DNA of 64,000 bases. Source: Gnetum montanum. Its lineage: Eukaryota; Streptophyta; Gnetopsida; Gnetales; Gnetaceae. Made by a program: the position numbers and the translations under genes. The DNA lies in NCBI GenBank assembly GCA_015680685.1, contig MNCI01017637.1:1-64000 (forward strand). The letters are read 5' to 3'. The notes under the pieces are model-generated. The model was not told the DNA's origin, made no database searches, and saw nothing but the letters and a program-made list of their open reading frames with translations. Positions 33,631 through 44,599 of this stretch are shown piece by piece. Position 1 is the first letter of the stretch. Every line of letters starts with the position of its first letter.

Positions 33631-35372
33631 TATAGCAACCAAAAACATCGACGGCTGGAAAACACCGAGGGGTCGGCGGGCATGACAGTTTTGACCTCAT
33701 ATTCACGGGAGGGCCGTGCTGGGTGTGTGCGGATACGGGGCATCCTGAATGGTCTGGTTGATTAGATAGGGACTTATGTCGGTGTCTATATGACCTTTTG
33801 CAACATATACTTTTGAGACAGAACAGAAATGCAAAATAATGCTTAAAAGTAAATAAAGCAGAAAAATGTGACAACAATGTGAAGTAATTCTTTGAAAGTG
33901 AATAAAATAGAAAAAATAATGCAAACGAGACAACATGCAAGAGATAAAGTAAAGTGTAGTTAGAAACATGCACCACTCCAAAGCTACAGACTTGCTTTGT
34001 CAAGATGGATACAGTCAGTTGCACAGCATGATGAAGTGTAGAGATCCCGAGAGTAACTAAGCTGTATAGGGAACAGAACAGGTGGTGCGCTTGGGGGTGG
34101 CCTCGAGCCCTGACAATATAGGGATTCTACCAAGGTGGTAGAAAGGGTATACAAAAAAATATTAGCTAAACATGCAAACTATTTGCAAAGTCAAACAGAA
34201 AGCTTACGATATTGTCACAACATGCCGGGGAGAGAGCTTGAGTGTTAGAGAAAAGAGTAGGAGACCTAGCGAAAGAGTGCCAACCAAACTGGGGATTGGA
34301 CCTCTTTTGAATGCTATTTTTCAGAAAATTCCAAACCCTTTAAATGCTATTTCGTTCAAAATTTTTGAACCCCTTGAATGCTATTTCTTGGGGCATTTAT
34401 AGGACCAAAAGGCACGCAAAAGCGATGATTTGAACGCCACGTGCCTTGGGCCCACATTGACTTGCTGACGCCACACGTGTTGTGTATGACCGTTGGACCC
34501 GCAAGACCATTGTGATGTGAACCTACTATGCCATAGCTGTAAACTTTCCATGCCGTAATTGCACCATCAGCATCTAGAGACGTGTGCCAATGGTCCAATT
34601 AGGTGAAGTGCATTGATGTCGCACAACCACCCGCACACCTTGCTGTGCTTTGTAGTGTAGCATGCTTGGCGTAGTATCTTTTTGTTCATTCTACTACATG
34701 TGCAATGCATGCTTGCTACGCTATGCTATGCTACGTAGCGTAGCAACTAGCCTTAGTTGCAAAAGCTTTGCCGATTTATCAACTTTGCTTCCTACGATGC
34801 ATGTCTCACGAACTTTGCTATTTCTGCCCTTCGAGCTGCCTTCTGTCTCTTCCGTAGGATTGCTACACCTTGCCGCGCCTTGTAGATCAGTGTAGCATAG
34901 CAGCATACATGGTCCACCGCTTCCTGATGGAGAGGGACATTGGTGAAGGATTTGAAATTGAGCGTGGAGAACTGTTGGTGAAGCTATTGCCATGCTACGC
35001 TACGTTATGTGACGTAGCGTAGCATGGCACTTTGTTCTGCAACTATCTTCCGAAGCTTGCTGCGCTACATGGTGAGGTGTAGCATAGCATAGCAGATTTC
35101 ATGACCTAGAAAACTTGCCGAACTATTCCTGGTGCACCCAGAATGCTGCTACCAACTCCGCGCCGTTTCTAAGTAGGCTATCAACCAGATAGGATACTTA
35201 GGTGGATAGGCAGGATGAGCCGTAGAGCCTGTTTACACCTAAAGTAGAAAATTTTTTGAATTGGCCAGCTTGGATTCAGAGCATTCTCCTCCTGATGAAC
35301 TGTTGTAGTGCTTGTGCGGATTGCAAGGCCTGGTGAAGCTAAAATGACCTCGCATTTTTTTGAGGTGTTTCA
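33631..35372 (-). repeat. Tat-1 5' LTR
   Basis: Pairs with 15745-17495. On the minus strand it begins TGAAACACCTC and ends GGTTGCTATA (terminal CA changed to TA). Target duplication ATTAG follows at 35373-35377. It contains the same set of GCTACGCTA hairpins (34709-34746, 34989-35028, 35060-35095). Open frames inside it are not genes. Confidence 0.93.
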
Positions 35373-35377
35373 ATTAG

Positions 35378-35640
35378 TAAATTTCAAAATTCCAAAATAA
35401 AATCTAATCATTTTGTAATCAAGTAACCAATAAAGATTCAAACCACCATCGATAGTAAATATAGTTACACTAAGTCATGGTGGTAATAAAAAAAAATAAA
35501 GTGATCTAAGAAATTTTCAAATAAAACAAAATATAGAAAAAATTGTAAAAGACTCAAGAAAATGAAAAACGTAATAAAGGTGATGTAAAAGAAAATAGTT
35601 AAAAATTGAGAAGCCACTTTCTAAAATCTCAACATGGTTG
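35378..35640 (-). other. Ath-2 A-rich segment before integrase
   Basis: Resumes Ath-2 after Tat-1. The A-rich stretch and the GGCCATCTCCCCCA block match Ath-3 at about 56950-57190. No gene. Confidence 0.75.
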
Positions 35641-36960
35641 GCCATCTCCCCCACAAGTGAGTTGGAAAGGGGAGATCTAAAAGATCAAGCATGCTTAACA
35701 ATCTATTGAGGCATTGTATCCACTAGTTACTCATTGTTCATGAAAAGGTTTGATTTCTTGAATGTTGACTGACAGTTTCTTATTTGGGCTATCAAGCTAG
35801 TAGTTTAACATGGCCCCAAATGGAAAAGTTTCATAGATGATATAAGGGTCCTTCCATAACATTTAAAACTTAATTTGTTGAGGAACATGCATGGGATTCT
35901 AATAAAGCATCTTATCTCCTAGTTAAAATTTAACTTTCTTAATCCTAAGAAAATGACATTGTCATTGTATGCCTTATGCACTTCGTTTGATGATAGTGCC
36001 ACTAATTGATTCTTATCTAGCATGTTGAAGTTCATCAATCTTTCTTTTTGTGCTAGGATTAGGTCCAAGTTAAGGTCACATGCAGTTGATAGTGTATGGA
36101 GTTATAGTTGGATAGGAAGTGTTGGGAGCCTTCCATACATGAGCTCATAGGAAGAGTATCCAATAGAAAGTTTCTCTGTTGAATAGTAAGCCTAAAGAAA
36201 ATTGTTAAGTTTAGAGCTCCAATCCCTCCTATATTTACTAATGATGAATGTTAGTATTTTGGTTGTCTCCCTATTTGTGACTTTAGCTTGACCATTGGCT
36301 TGGGGATGGTATGAAGTTGTTAATTTATGCTCAACCCCCAAGCATTGCATTATGAAAAGTGGTGCTTGTAAAGTGTGTTCCATATCAAAAATAAGTACCC
36401 TTGGCATGCCAAACCTGTTTACAACATAGTGGTGTACAAACTAGGCCATCATAGAGAATGTATAGTTCGTGATGGCCACAACTTCAACCCATTTCATGTA
36501 ATAGTCAACAACTATAATTATATAGGCCTTTCCATTGAACAAGGGATTAATGGATCCCATAAAGTTAATTTCCAAAAATTTGAAAGGCTCTAGTGGTTGG
36601 ACACATTGTTGAAGCCCTTCCATATGAGTAGTCATCCCCCCATAACATTGGCATCAATCATAGGAGCAGATGAAGTAACAAGTATCACTGAAAAGTATCA
36701 TCCAATAGTATCTTTCCATGAGCATCTTAATGGTCATTCACCTCCTAGTAAAGTGGCCCCCACATGGATTCTCATACATATCTCGGAGGACTTATAGTTG
36801 ATTTGCATTAGGGACACACAATCTTACTAGGCCATCTACAAAAATCTTATAAAGGTTGCCATTTATCTCCATGAAATGTTTGACCTAGTGAAGAAACTGA
36901 TGTTTCTTCTTGTTATTCCACATCTATGGTATCTCTTAAGTGAGCACGTAGGATAGGATG
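35641..36960 (-). pseudogene. Ath-2 integrase
   Basis: 36441-36635 reads QPLEPFKFLEINFMGSINP and continues AYIIIVVDYYMKW; 36192-36407 reads MPRVLIFDMEHT and YHPQANGQAKVTNRE. Two of three catalytic residues are lost: the first D is N (EINF for GIDF) and the E is K (QAKVTNRE for QAEVTNRE), both G-to-A changes. The C-terminal part is broken. Confidence 0.82.
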
Positions 36961-37560
36961 TTCTAGTACTAGTTGATTTCCTTAGGGTCTTGTTCATTCA
37001 CAACACCAACAAAGAAAAGTTTATTAGGGAATTGGTTTGAGAGTGAGCTCTCCTCCTCCTTGATGTTCCATTGTAATCGAGATAAGTGATCAACTACTAT
37101 GTTCTTAGTTTCCTTACTATCCACCATCATAAGATTGAACTCTTGCAAGATTACCAACCACCTATAACATGGGGGCTTACCATTGGTTTATTCATGAGAA
37201 ACCTAATAGCATTGTGATCTATGTGCACAAACATCTTATATCCAAGCACATAGTACTTGAATTTCTCTAGAGCATACACCACAACCATGAGTTCTTTTTC
37301 AGTAGTCGTGTAATTGAGTTATACATCCACAATTCTCTTACTTACACAGTGGATATAATATGGATGTTTCTGATCATCCAACTATATATGCATGGCTCCT
37401 AATGCATAGTTGTATGCATTTGTCATGATATGAAATTTTCGAGACAAATTTAGTGTTCATAATATTGGTGTTTCTAAGATCTTCTATTTGAGGTGCTGGA
37501 ATGCATGCTCACATTCCTTAGTCCAGATGAATGGGAAATCATTCTTTGTGAGCTCTACCA
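36961..37560 (-). pseudogene. Ath-2 RNase H
   Basis: 36969-37157 gives the end of the domain (EFNLMMVDSKETKNIVVDHLSRL). Upstream, about 37180-37440, the worn parts of GKELMVV, FRHYVLGYKMF and the HxDH segment can be read. Stops in every exon-sized stretch. Confidence 0.7.
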
Positions 37561-38100
37561 ATAATTTTGTAATCTTTCAAAATTTCTCAATGAAATGCTT
37601 ATAATAACCAATTTTGACAAGGAATTACCTCACATCTTTTACAATTTTAGGTTGTTTGGTGATTCCTTGGATGATCCTTATCTATTTTAGCTCTACCTTG
37701 ATCCCCTTGCTAGAAATCTAATGCTCGAAGACAATTCCTTCTTAGACCATCAAATGGCTCTTTTTCTAGTTAATCCTAAGGTTGGTCTCCACACATCATT
37801 TAAGCACTTACTCTAGACAATCCTAGGCTTCCTCAAAAGTAGTCCTATAGGTGGAGAAGTCATACATGAAGACCTCCACCTTGCTACCAATCTACTATTG
37901 GAAGACGCTAAGGACCAAGAATTGGAATGTGGTAGGAGTATTGCATAGGCCAAAGAGCATCTTTCTATATGCAAAAGTCCCCTAGGGACTTGTGAACATT
38001 TTTTTTGGCCTAGTTCTCTAGAAAAATTTGGATTTGGTTATAGCCACTATAACTATCTAGAAATCTATAGTAGTAATGCCCTACAATGGTATCTAAAACA
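37561..38100 (-). pseudogene. Ath-2 reverse transcriptase, cut off
   Basis: Reads VFMYDFSTY near 37860 (catalytic VFMDDF with D to Y) and VLDTIVGHYYY near 38085. Homology to Ath-3 stops just beyond, near 38100, in the middle of the palm. The rest of Ath-2 (N-terminal RT, protease, gag, 5' LTR) is not in the window, so Tat-2 or a deletion broke the element here. Confidence 0.8.
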
Positions 38101-38104
38101 TCAC

Positions 38105-39597
38105 CAAATTTGGACTACAACATCCTAACTACAATTTTTCCTAAGTGTTGAGACTATGTTCAACCCTAGTTAAGAGTGTACTCTGCCTCTTGTAGAGAGC
38201 ATAGTTAGCATGAAAGGCCATTTTCTCATAGTTTTGGCTAAGTGTTGAGACTACGCTCAACCCCAATAGGGTGCATAGTTAGCCTCTAGTGGAGAGCATA
38301 GTCAACAAAATTTTAGGCTTTCACAAGTTTTGACAAGTCCCGAGACTATGCTCATCCCCAATCATGAGCATAATCAACCTCCAGTGAAAAGTGTAGTTAG
38401 CACAGAGACTAGTTTTTGTAATTTTTTCTAAGCGTGAGACTACACTCTCCCTCAATCTAGAGCATAGTCAAGTGTAGTCAACTAGAAGAGTCTCTATCAG
38501 CGTCCACAATGCAATGCTAGCACTAAGCTTAGCTCCAACTCATCTTCGGCAAGAATAATTAGCAAAAATGCTTCTTTTTTGTACCTTCTTTTGGCACTAT
38601 GATTGTAACTACACTCAACCCACATGCAAGATAATGAAGAGTGTAGTCTTGGAGCATTGTCTCCAAAATTGCATTTTTTAGGTACCTCGTAGTCTTCTTG
38701 GCACACACATGTAGTTGGCAGCATAGTCACAATCTCATAGTCTCACATAGTTTAGTAGAGCATAACAAAGTACAACACCATCAGTCTAGTGGAGAGCATA
38801 GTTGGGTGACAATGTAGTCCCAACCATCCCCTCTACCATGTGGTAGCCATCTCACATCTTTCGCTAATCCTAGGTCTATAAATACCCACGCCCTTAATGT
38901 TTTCAGGGTTGGCAAAAAACATCTAGGCTGGAAATTTTGGGTTGGCAAATCAAAGAGTTGACAAACCAAAGGAATTTTAGTGAACCAAAGAAAGGCAAAG
39001 TTGCAAACCACCATAGACCACCATAGTCCACCAAAACACCATAGCCAATGATACACCATGGTAGTCAACCAGAAAAATGTAGACACCTTGGCAGAACACC
39101 AGTCTTACCTACTAGACACCTTCAAGATTGTGACTACTTTGTCTAGTATGCCTATTGTACTTCATGTACCTTCTAACCCCCTTTGGTGTTAACTATGCTT
39201 GACCTTATTTGGGGCAGTGTTCCACTTCTCTCTCTTTTTTTTCTTTGCATTCTTTGCATTTTCTTTACAGTTTTCAATATTTTGTTGCATAGCCGCATAT
39301 ACAACCACACTTAGGCGGTATTCTACACATGTTGACACCATCAACTTCACCAAAACTTTTGACTACACTTGACCCCACTAACACTGTTGACATCACTTGA
39401 ACACTTAGCATCATTTTGCATCACCACTATGACTAACCATGCTACACCCCCATTACATTCGATAAGTCCTTGTTTGATTGGCCAAATCATTCAAGGCATC
39501 CCATTTCTACCTCTAGCAGGCCCTTGCATGGACTTGGGGTTAGGCTATGCACCCATGGACCTTGATGTTCTAGTTGTTGACATTTTTATTCACTACA
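38105..39597 (+). repeat. Tat-2 5' LTR
   Basis: The right end is fixed by comparison with Tat-1: the stretch with ATAAGTCCTTGTTTGATTGG (39459) and the terminal ATTCACTACA match the end of the Tat-1 LTR. The left end is taken where Ath-2 homology stops. Inside are many copies of GACTATGCTC and its complement GAGCATAGTC, often with GGAGAG, forming inverted pairs. These play the part that GCTACGCTA motifs have in Tat-1. The frame at 39369-39605 is LTR sequence. Confidence 0.72.
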
Positions 39598-39621
39598 ATT
39601 TCTAGTGCTAGAAAGAGGGCC
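39598..39621 (+). promoter_or_regulatory. Conserved block directly after the Tat-2 5' LTR
   Basis: Ends TGCTAGAAAGAGGGCC, matching the block after the Tat-1 LTR. Candidate primer site of unknown type. Confidence 0.55.
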
Positions 39622-40116
39622 AAACCCCTTTTTCAATCTCTATTGAGGTTATTTTGTGAGCTCTCTACACTATAGTTATCCAATGATCCATTAGTGTAGA
39701 TTAGAGCCTATAGTTGGTCCCTAGGACCTCATGTAGCAACCCTAAACTGCACTTCTCTCCACTATTTTGCTAAGTTCCTTTTGTGCTTAGTTAAAGTGTA
39801 GTCATCTCCAAGATAGAAAATGTGGTCAGCTCTCTATTGTGGAGAGCATAGTTGAATCTTTGTAGTGGAGAGTGTAGTCAACATAGATAGCATAGTTAGC
39901 TCTCGACAATGGAGAGTGTAGTCAGTGGTATTAGCCAGAATAGAGTTAGTTTCAACTTGGTCCACTATATTTTGTAGCCAGCAACCTTTGTAGATTTCCT
40001 TTACAACTCGATCTACAATCATGAACCTAAATCAACCTCCAGTGTTAGTTTCCATCATACTTGATATCTTACCTATCCAATAAGAAACCAAGATTGAGAA
40101 CCCTACGAACCTTGTG
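39622..40116 (+). other. Tat-2 leader
   Basis: No gene. Four copies of a GGAGAG-GTAGT-type motif at 39838-39920 repeat the LTR motif family. The five-unit repeat of the Tat-1 leader is not recognisable. Confidence 0.6.
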
Positions 40117-42085
40117 ATGGCTAGGCCAAGGAAATCCCTTAGCCTACGCGGCCAAGACCTAGAGTACATCACACTCAATAATGAGTAATACAACTTTATA
40201 TTTGGAAAGGTCCAAGTAGGGTTACCTATAGATCACCTTGACATGGAGGCAAAATGGAACTTTAAACTAATCCATTAAGATGGATGGAAGTATATCCCCT
40301 CCTCATTCAACATCATCCTACTCATAGAATCCCACCACCAGTTGTTATACTAGCTCATCTGAGTAGGTGAGTGTGATGTGGGAACTAACTACAAGGAAGC
40401 CTTATAGGAGAAAGAGGATAAGTTCAAAGCTCGCTCCAAACATGAGGCTCCCTTTCACATCATCTTCCAACAAGTAATCTCTAGTCTGGTCCCTTGTCAA
40501 TTTAGTTCACCTGTCCTCCTTAAGACAGTCATTAACATTAGCATTGCCTTCCCACTCTATTAGGCTTAGATCTATGCTTGTAGTGGCAACCCACTAGACA
40601 CAATACATACATTATGATGCACCAACTCTCTTTAACTTGTCCTTCATGGCATCATCTCAACTTGCCTAACCATCATTTCTAGAGCAATAATGCCAACTTA
40701 GCCATATGTTCACATGGGGCCTATCTCTAGGCCCTAAATGACTCAAGCACCCTACATCTTGCCTATTTTATTGGCACCCTTGGCATCAATCCAACTCACA
40801 CATGCATGGCTTACCTTAATATCTATCCCTATAACACAACCAACACATCAAGCACCTTGCGTGATTTCTCAACTTGTGACCAAGTCATGGACCACATGAC
40901 CAACATAGCAGATAGCACAACTAGTGTAGCTAGCTAGAGCATCCCAAAATTTAGACTTGGTGTTCCAACTGATCCAAATCTTAACAGAAGAGGTGAAGTC
41001 ACTCACATTTGCCTCCTTTGAAAGTATCAAAGTGGTGGACTTCTACCAAGATGATCCTATAAGTCCTATGGTCCCACCTCTAACTCTACCAATTGGGGTC
41101 CCACTACCTTAATTCACTAAATACAATGGTGAAGGAGACCCCAATGAGCATTTGGTCATATTTAGGTCTAGGTGCCTACTGCTATAAGTGTGGCCACATG
41201 CCATCACACACATATTCTCCATGTCATTGACTAAAAAAGCATTAAACTAATACCACATACTACCTAGATGCTCTATCTCCTCTTTAGAAGACCTCTTAAG
41301 CTAGTTTGAGACATGCTTCAAGTACAACCTAAAGCTAGAAGCAACCTTGGACTAGCTATTGCAGGTCAAATAGGGCCACCTAGAGCCTATGCAAAAATTC
41401 ATCCAACAATGAACTGCTTGGTTAAATGAAATACGAGAGCCCATAGCCAAGGCACATCTCTTAGCTATTTTCAAGGGCACAATTAATGATTTCATAAAGT
41501 TGAAGCTATAATACTTAGGCTAGCAATCCCTACGCTAAGCCTTCAACCAAACTAAGAGCACAGAGGATGCAGCGGAAGCTAGTAACGACTTGGCCTACAT
41601 GGCCTACAAGAACCAGCATGTGAGGAGAGACAGGGACAAGGGAAAGCAAACTACAATGGTAGCAACGATATCAAAAGAGGCCAAGGAAACCAATCAAGGG
41701 TTGATTGCTAGGTCACCCAAAGCCCCAGGCAACAACAAAGCTACCAACCTTGACACCAAGGCAACCAACCTATCTACATCTATAGTGGCCATGATGTAAG
41801 TTGATCAAAGGCCTAACTTCGAATTCAAGGATTATTCTAAGTACATACTATTGCTACTGAAGCCCTTAGACCTACTAGAACAACTGTTAAAGACTAAGCA
41901 AATCCAATATAAGAAAATTTCTGAGGGTGCCCATAAAAGGCATGAAAAATACTATGAGTTACTTAGAAGCCCCACTTAAGTGGCACCAAATGAGCCCCTG
42001 GTCCTAAAACATTTTATGATAGATAGGTTCTACCATTACGACCAGTTGTCTAGTCATAGCATGCACTTCTTCCTAGCCTTGTAAG
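40117..42085 (+). pseudogene. gag: Tat-2 gag
   Basis: ATG at 40117 (MARPRKSLSLRGQDLEY). The core follows Tat-1: VVDFYQDDPISPMVPPLTLP (about 41035), GEGDPNEHLVIFRS, MSLTKKALN, FETCFKYNLKLEATLD, MQKFIQQ and LLAIFKGTINDFIK. 41590-41799 is the Lys-rich tail. The zinc-finger region near 42030 reads YHYDQLSSHSMHFF: the cysteines and one His position are gone, where Tat-1 has CDYHQLCGHTTDYC. Many stops. Confidence 0.85.
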
Positions 42086-43800
42086 ATGATCTACAAAGGA
42101 TGATTAATAGAGGTGATTTGGTCCTCAATGCTACAAACCTAGTCAATCCACAGAACCAATCCATGAGGGTGTACAATGATCCTCTAAATGCAAATGATGT
42201 TGGCTATGCCATAAACACTCTCAGTGTCAATGACAGTCTAGAATTGGTGTAGTGTCCATTCATGGTTTGGGTTCCCTCTAGTAGTGCAAGGGTCCCCTTA
42301 GCTCTCATAGGTTTGAGGCCCTCTTTTATTATTAGAGTGCCACCTCAAGCACCCACAACACTCTTTGTGGTTAGGGCCCCATAACATGTTGTAGTAATAA
42401 TAGTTTAGTAGCCCTTCATTGTTAGGATACCACAACATGCTAACCCTTCACCTATCCAAAATCCAATGATAGCCAATGTATTATTCCCTTCCTATCCAAG
42501 GGCCAATCTTGCTAGTGACATCGACAAACCCTCTAGGTGGCAACTCAGGAGACACGATGAACATCTTGTAGATAGAATGATTAGGAAACATCAAGATCAA
42601 AGAGTGCTTGGTTGATGGAAGCTGGTCCCTATATCTACAATCCCCATGGACAAAATAACTAAGGCCACAATCATTAAGTTGCAACCAAGCACCAAGGCCC
42701 TTCCACAAGCCAAGCCAACAAAGCCAAAGTCACCTCCATGAGACATCCATATCTTAGGATGCATGGAGGAAGTTAAAGCCAACAAAAACATGGCTAATAG
42801 AAATGACTTAATGGATGCATTAGCCAAAGTCAAGTAAGATCTCAAGCAAAAAAATACAACATTGAGCTTGTATGGCCTAATCATAACCTCATTTGCCACT
42901 ATGAAGCACTGGTGAGGATGTTGACATTCATTCCTATTATGGAGGACATCCTTGCAAATGAAGACTGCATCCACATAATCATGTTGTCCCCTACACTATA
43001 AGAATCAAGTTCTACATCCCTAGAATTTTGCAATGAAACAATTAAGGTCAATCCTAAGAAGGATGAGGTCATAATAGCCCCCATGTTCATTATCATATGC
43101 ATCAGGAAATGTAAGATTCGTAGAGTGCATGTTGACAATGGAGCAGAAACAAACATTATCTCATATACTATCATCGACAAGCTAGGCCTCACAAATCAAG
43201 TCAAGCCAACAAAAACCATATGTCTCAAGTTCTTTAATGGGTCATGTATCATTGTTAGGGGCATGGTCACCATAGCTTTTGTAGTAGGGGAGCACTTCCC
43301 CATTATTGGTGAATTTATCATCATAGAATAGATGTTGGGCTCTAACCTGATATTGGGCAGGCCTTGGCTAGCCCAGTTACAAGCTATCTCCTCTATGATT
43401 CATCAAGAGATCCACCTTCTATATGAAGGTAGTGAAGTTATCATCCATGGTAATAATGTCATCCCTCTATTCATCAACAACATAGATATGGAGTAAGGGT
43501 TGAATGTTGAATTTCCTAATGACGCACTTGTGGTAGACAATGAAACACATGAGGCTAACACACTCAAAAAGATAGAAGAAGCCAATGACCTCTTGGAGGA
43601 TGCCCTTTAGGAAAAGTTACCCTTTAACATAGTAAGTGAGGGTCAAGGAGAATACTGAATAATGCAATCTAGGCCTTATGCACCTCCTAACCCATACCAA
43701 GCTAGGAAGCAACTACATGACTAAGGTATCCCCCTAGTCCAAAACATGCTAGGTGCCCACCTGCTATTCACCTCTGCATACATTGTATACTACTTGTTGC
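42086..43800 (+). pseudogene. Tat-2 gag-protease linker and protease
   Basis: 42090-43080 is a broken linker. 43083-43331 is open: MFIIICIRKCKIRRVHVDNGAETNIISYTIIDKLGL, with the active-site DNG kept. After a TAG, LGSNLILGRPWLAQL (about 43335) is the second protease motif. The frame can be followed with one or two stops to about 43800 (NPYQARKQL). Confidence 0.82.
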
Positions 43801-44029
43801 TCATGTAGCATTTGTTTCACTTAGATTAGCATTATTTTCTACTTATTACACATCAGTTTGCTTTGTTCATACAATTATTCACTTTTTTTTTGCATTCATC
43901 CACTTTGTTTATGCACTCACTCATTTAGTTTACCCTTTTGTAGTTATTAGGTTAATACATGAAAAATATCAAAGTGTATAAAAATCATAAATGCAAAAAA
44001 AATCACCAAGAAGAGAGATAGCAACGCAT

Positions 44030-44460
44030 GGCCTAGAATGGCCTTAAACTACCACTATGGCCCAAAATGGTCTTCAACTATCCTTGTTAATCCTATCGAT
44101 ATAGCTTGGAATGACCTTAAACTAGCAATCCATGGTCTAAAATGGCCTTAAACTAGAAATATGTAGCCCAAAATGGCCTTAAAATATTGCTCTTAATTCC
44201 ATCATCAATGGCCCAAAATGACCTTAAACTATCACCATTAATAGTATCACTATGACCTGAAATGACCTTAAACTAGCAATATGTAGCTCAGAATGATGTT
44301 AAACTATCACTTCAGCTTGCTATGACCTTAAATTGGCAATACATGGCCTGAAATGGCCAAAAACTAGAATTGGCCCTCCCATTATGGCCTTAAACTAGCA
44401 TGGGGCTTGTCAAGGCCTTAAAATCATTGTGTCTTACAATGGCCCAAACTCGCATACTTG
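44030..44460 (+). repeat. Tandem array after protease (Tat-2)
   Basis: About ten units of 30-45 bases with AAATGGCCTTAAACTAGCA-like cores, the same as in Tat-1 at 28632-28905 and in the same orientation relative to pol. Confidence 0.88.
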
Positions 44461-44599
44461 TAGTAAATGCAAAAAATGACCATATAAGGATAAAAGTTTA
44501 TACATTGCACATAGTAAATAATCATGCATAGTAAATGTAATATGCATATTAATACACAACATGAATAGAATCAAATAGAAAAAATGCAATGAAAAGCCC

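Larger units (their letters stand above)
15745..35372 (-). mobile_element. Tat-1: complete Tat/Ogre-like retrotransposon with antisense gene
   Basis: A 19.6-kb element on the minus strand with LTRs of about 1.75 kb and a 5-base target duplication. In the element's sense the order is 5' LTR (33631-35372), leader with tandem repeats, gag, protease, repeat array, antisense multi-exon gene, repeat array, reverse transcriptase, RNase H, second RNase H, integrase, repeat array, purine tract, 3' LTR (15745-17495). Large size, dual RNase H and a long stretch between protease and RT are known of the Tat/Ogre lineage; the antisense gene at that site is not something I can name. It is more GC-rich than its surroundings and its pol has fewer stops than the Ath elements, suggesting a younger insertion. 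Confidence 0.92.
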
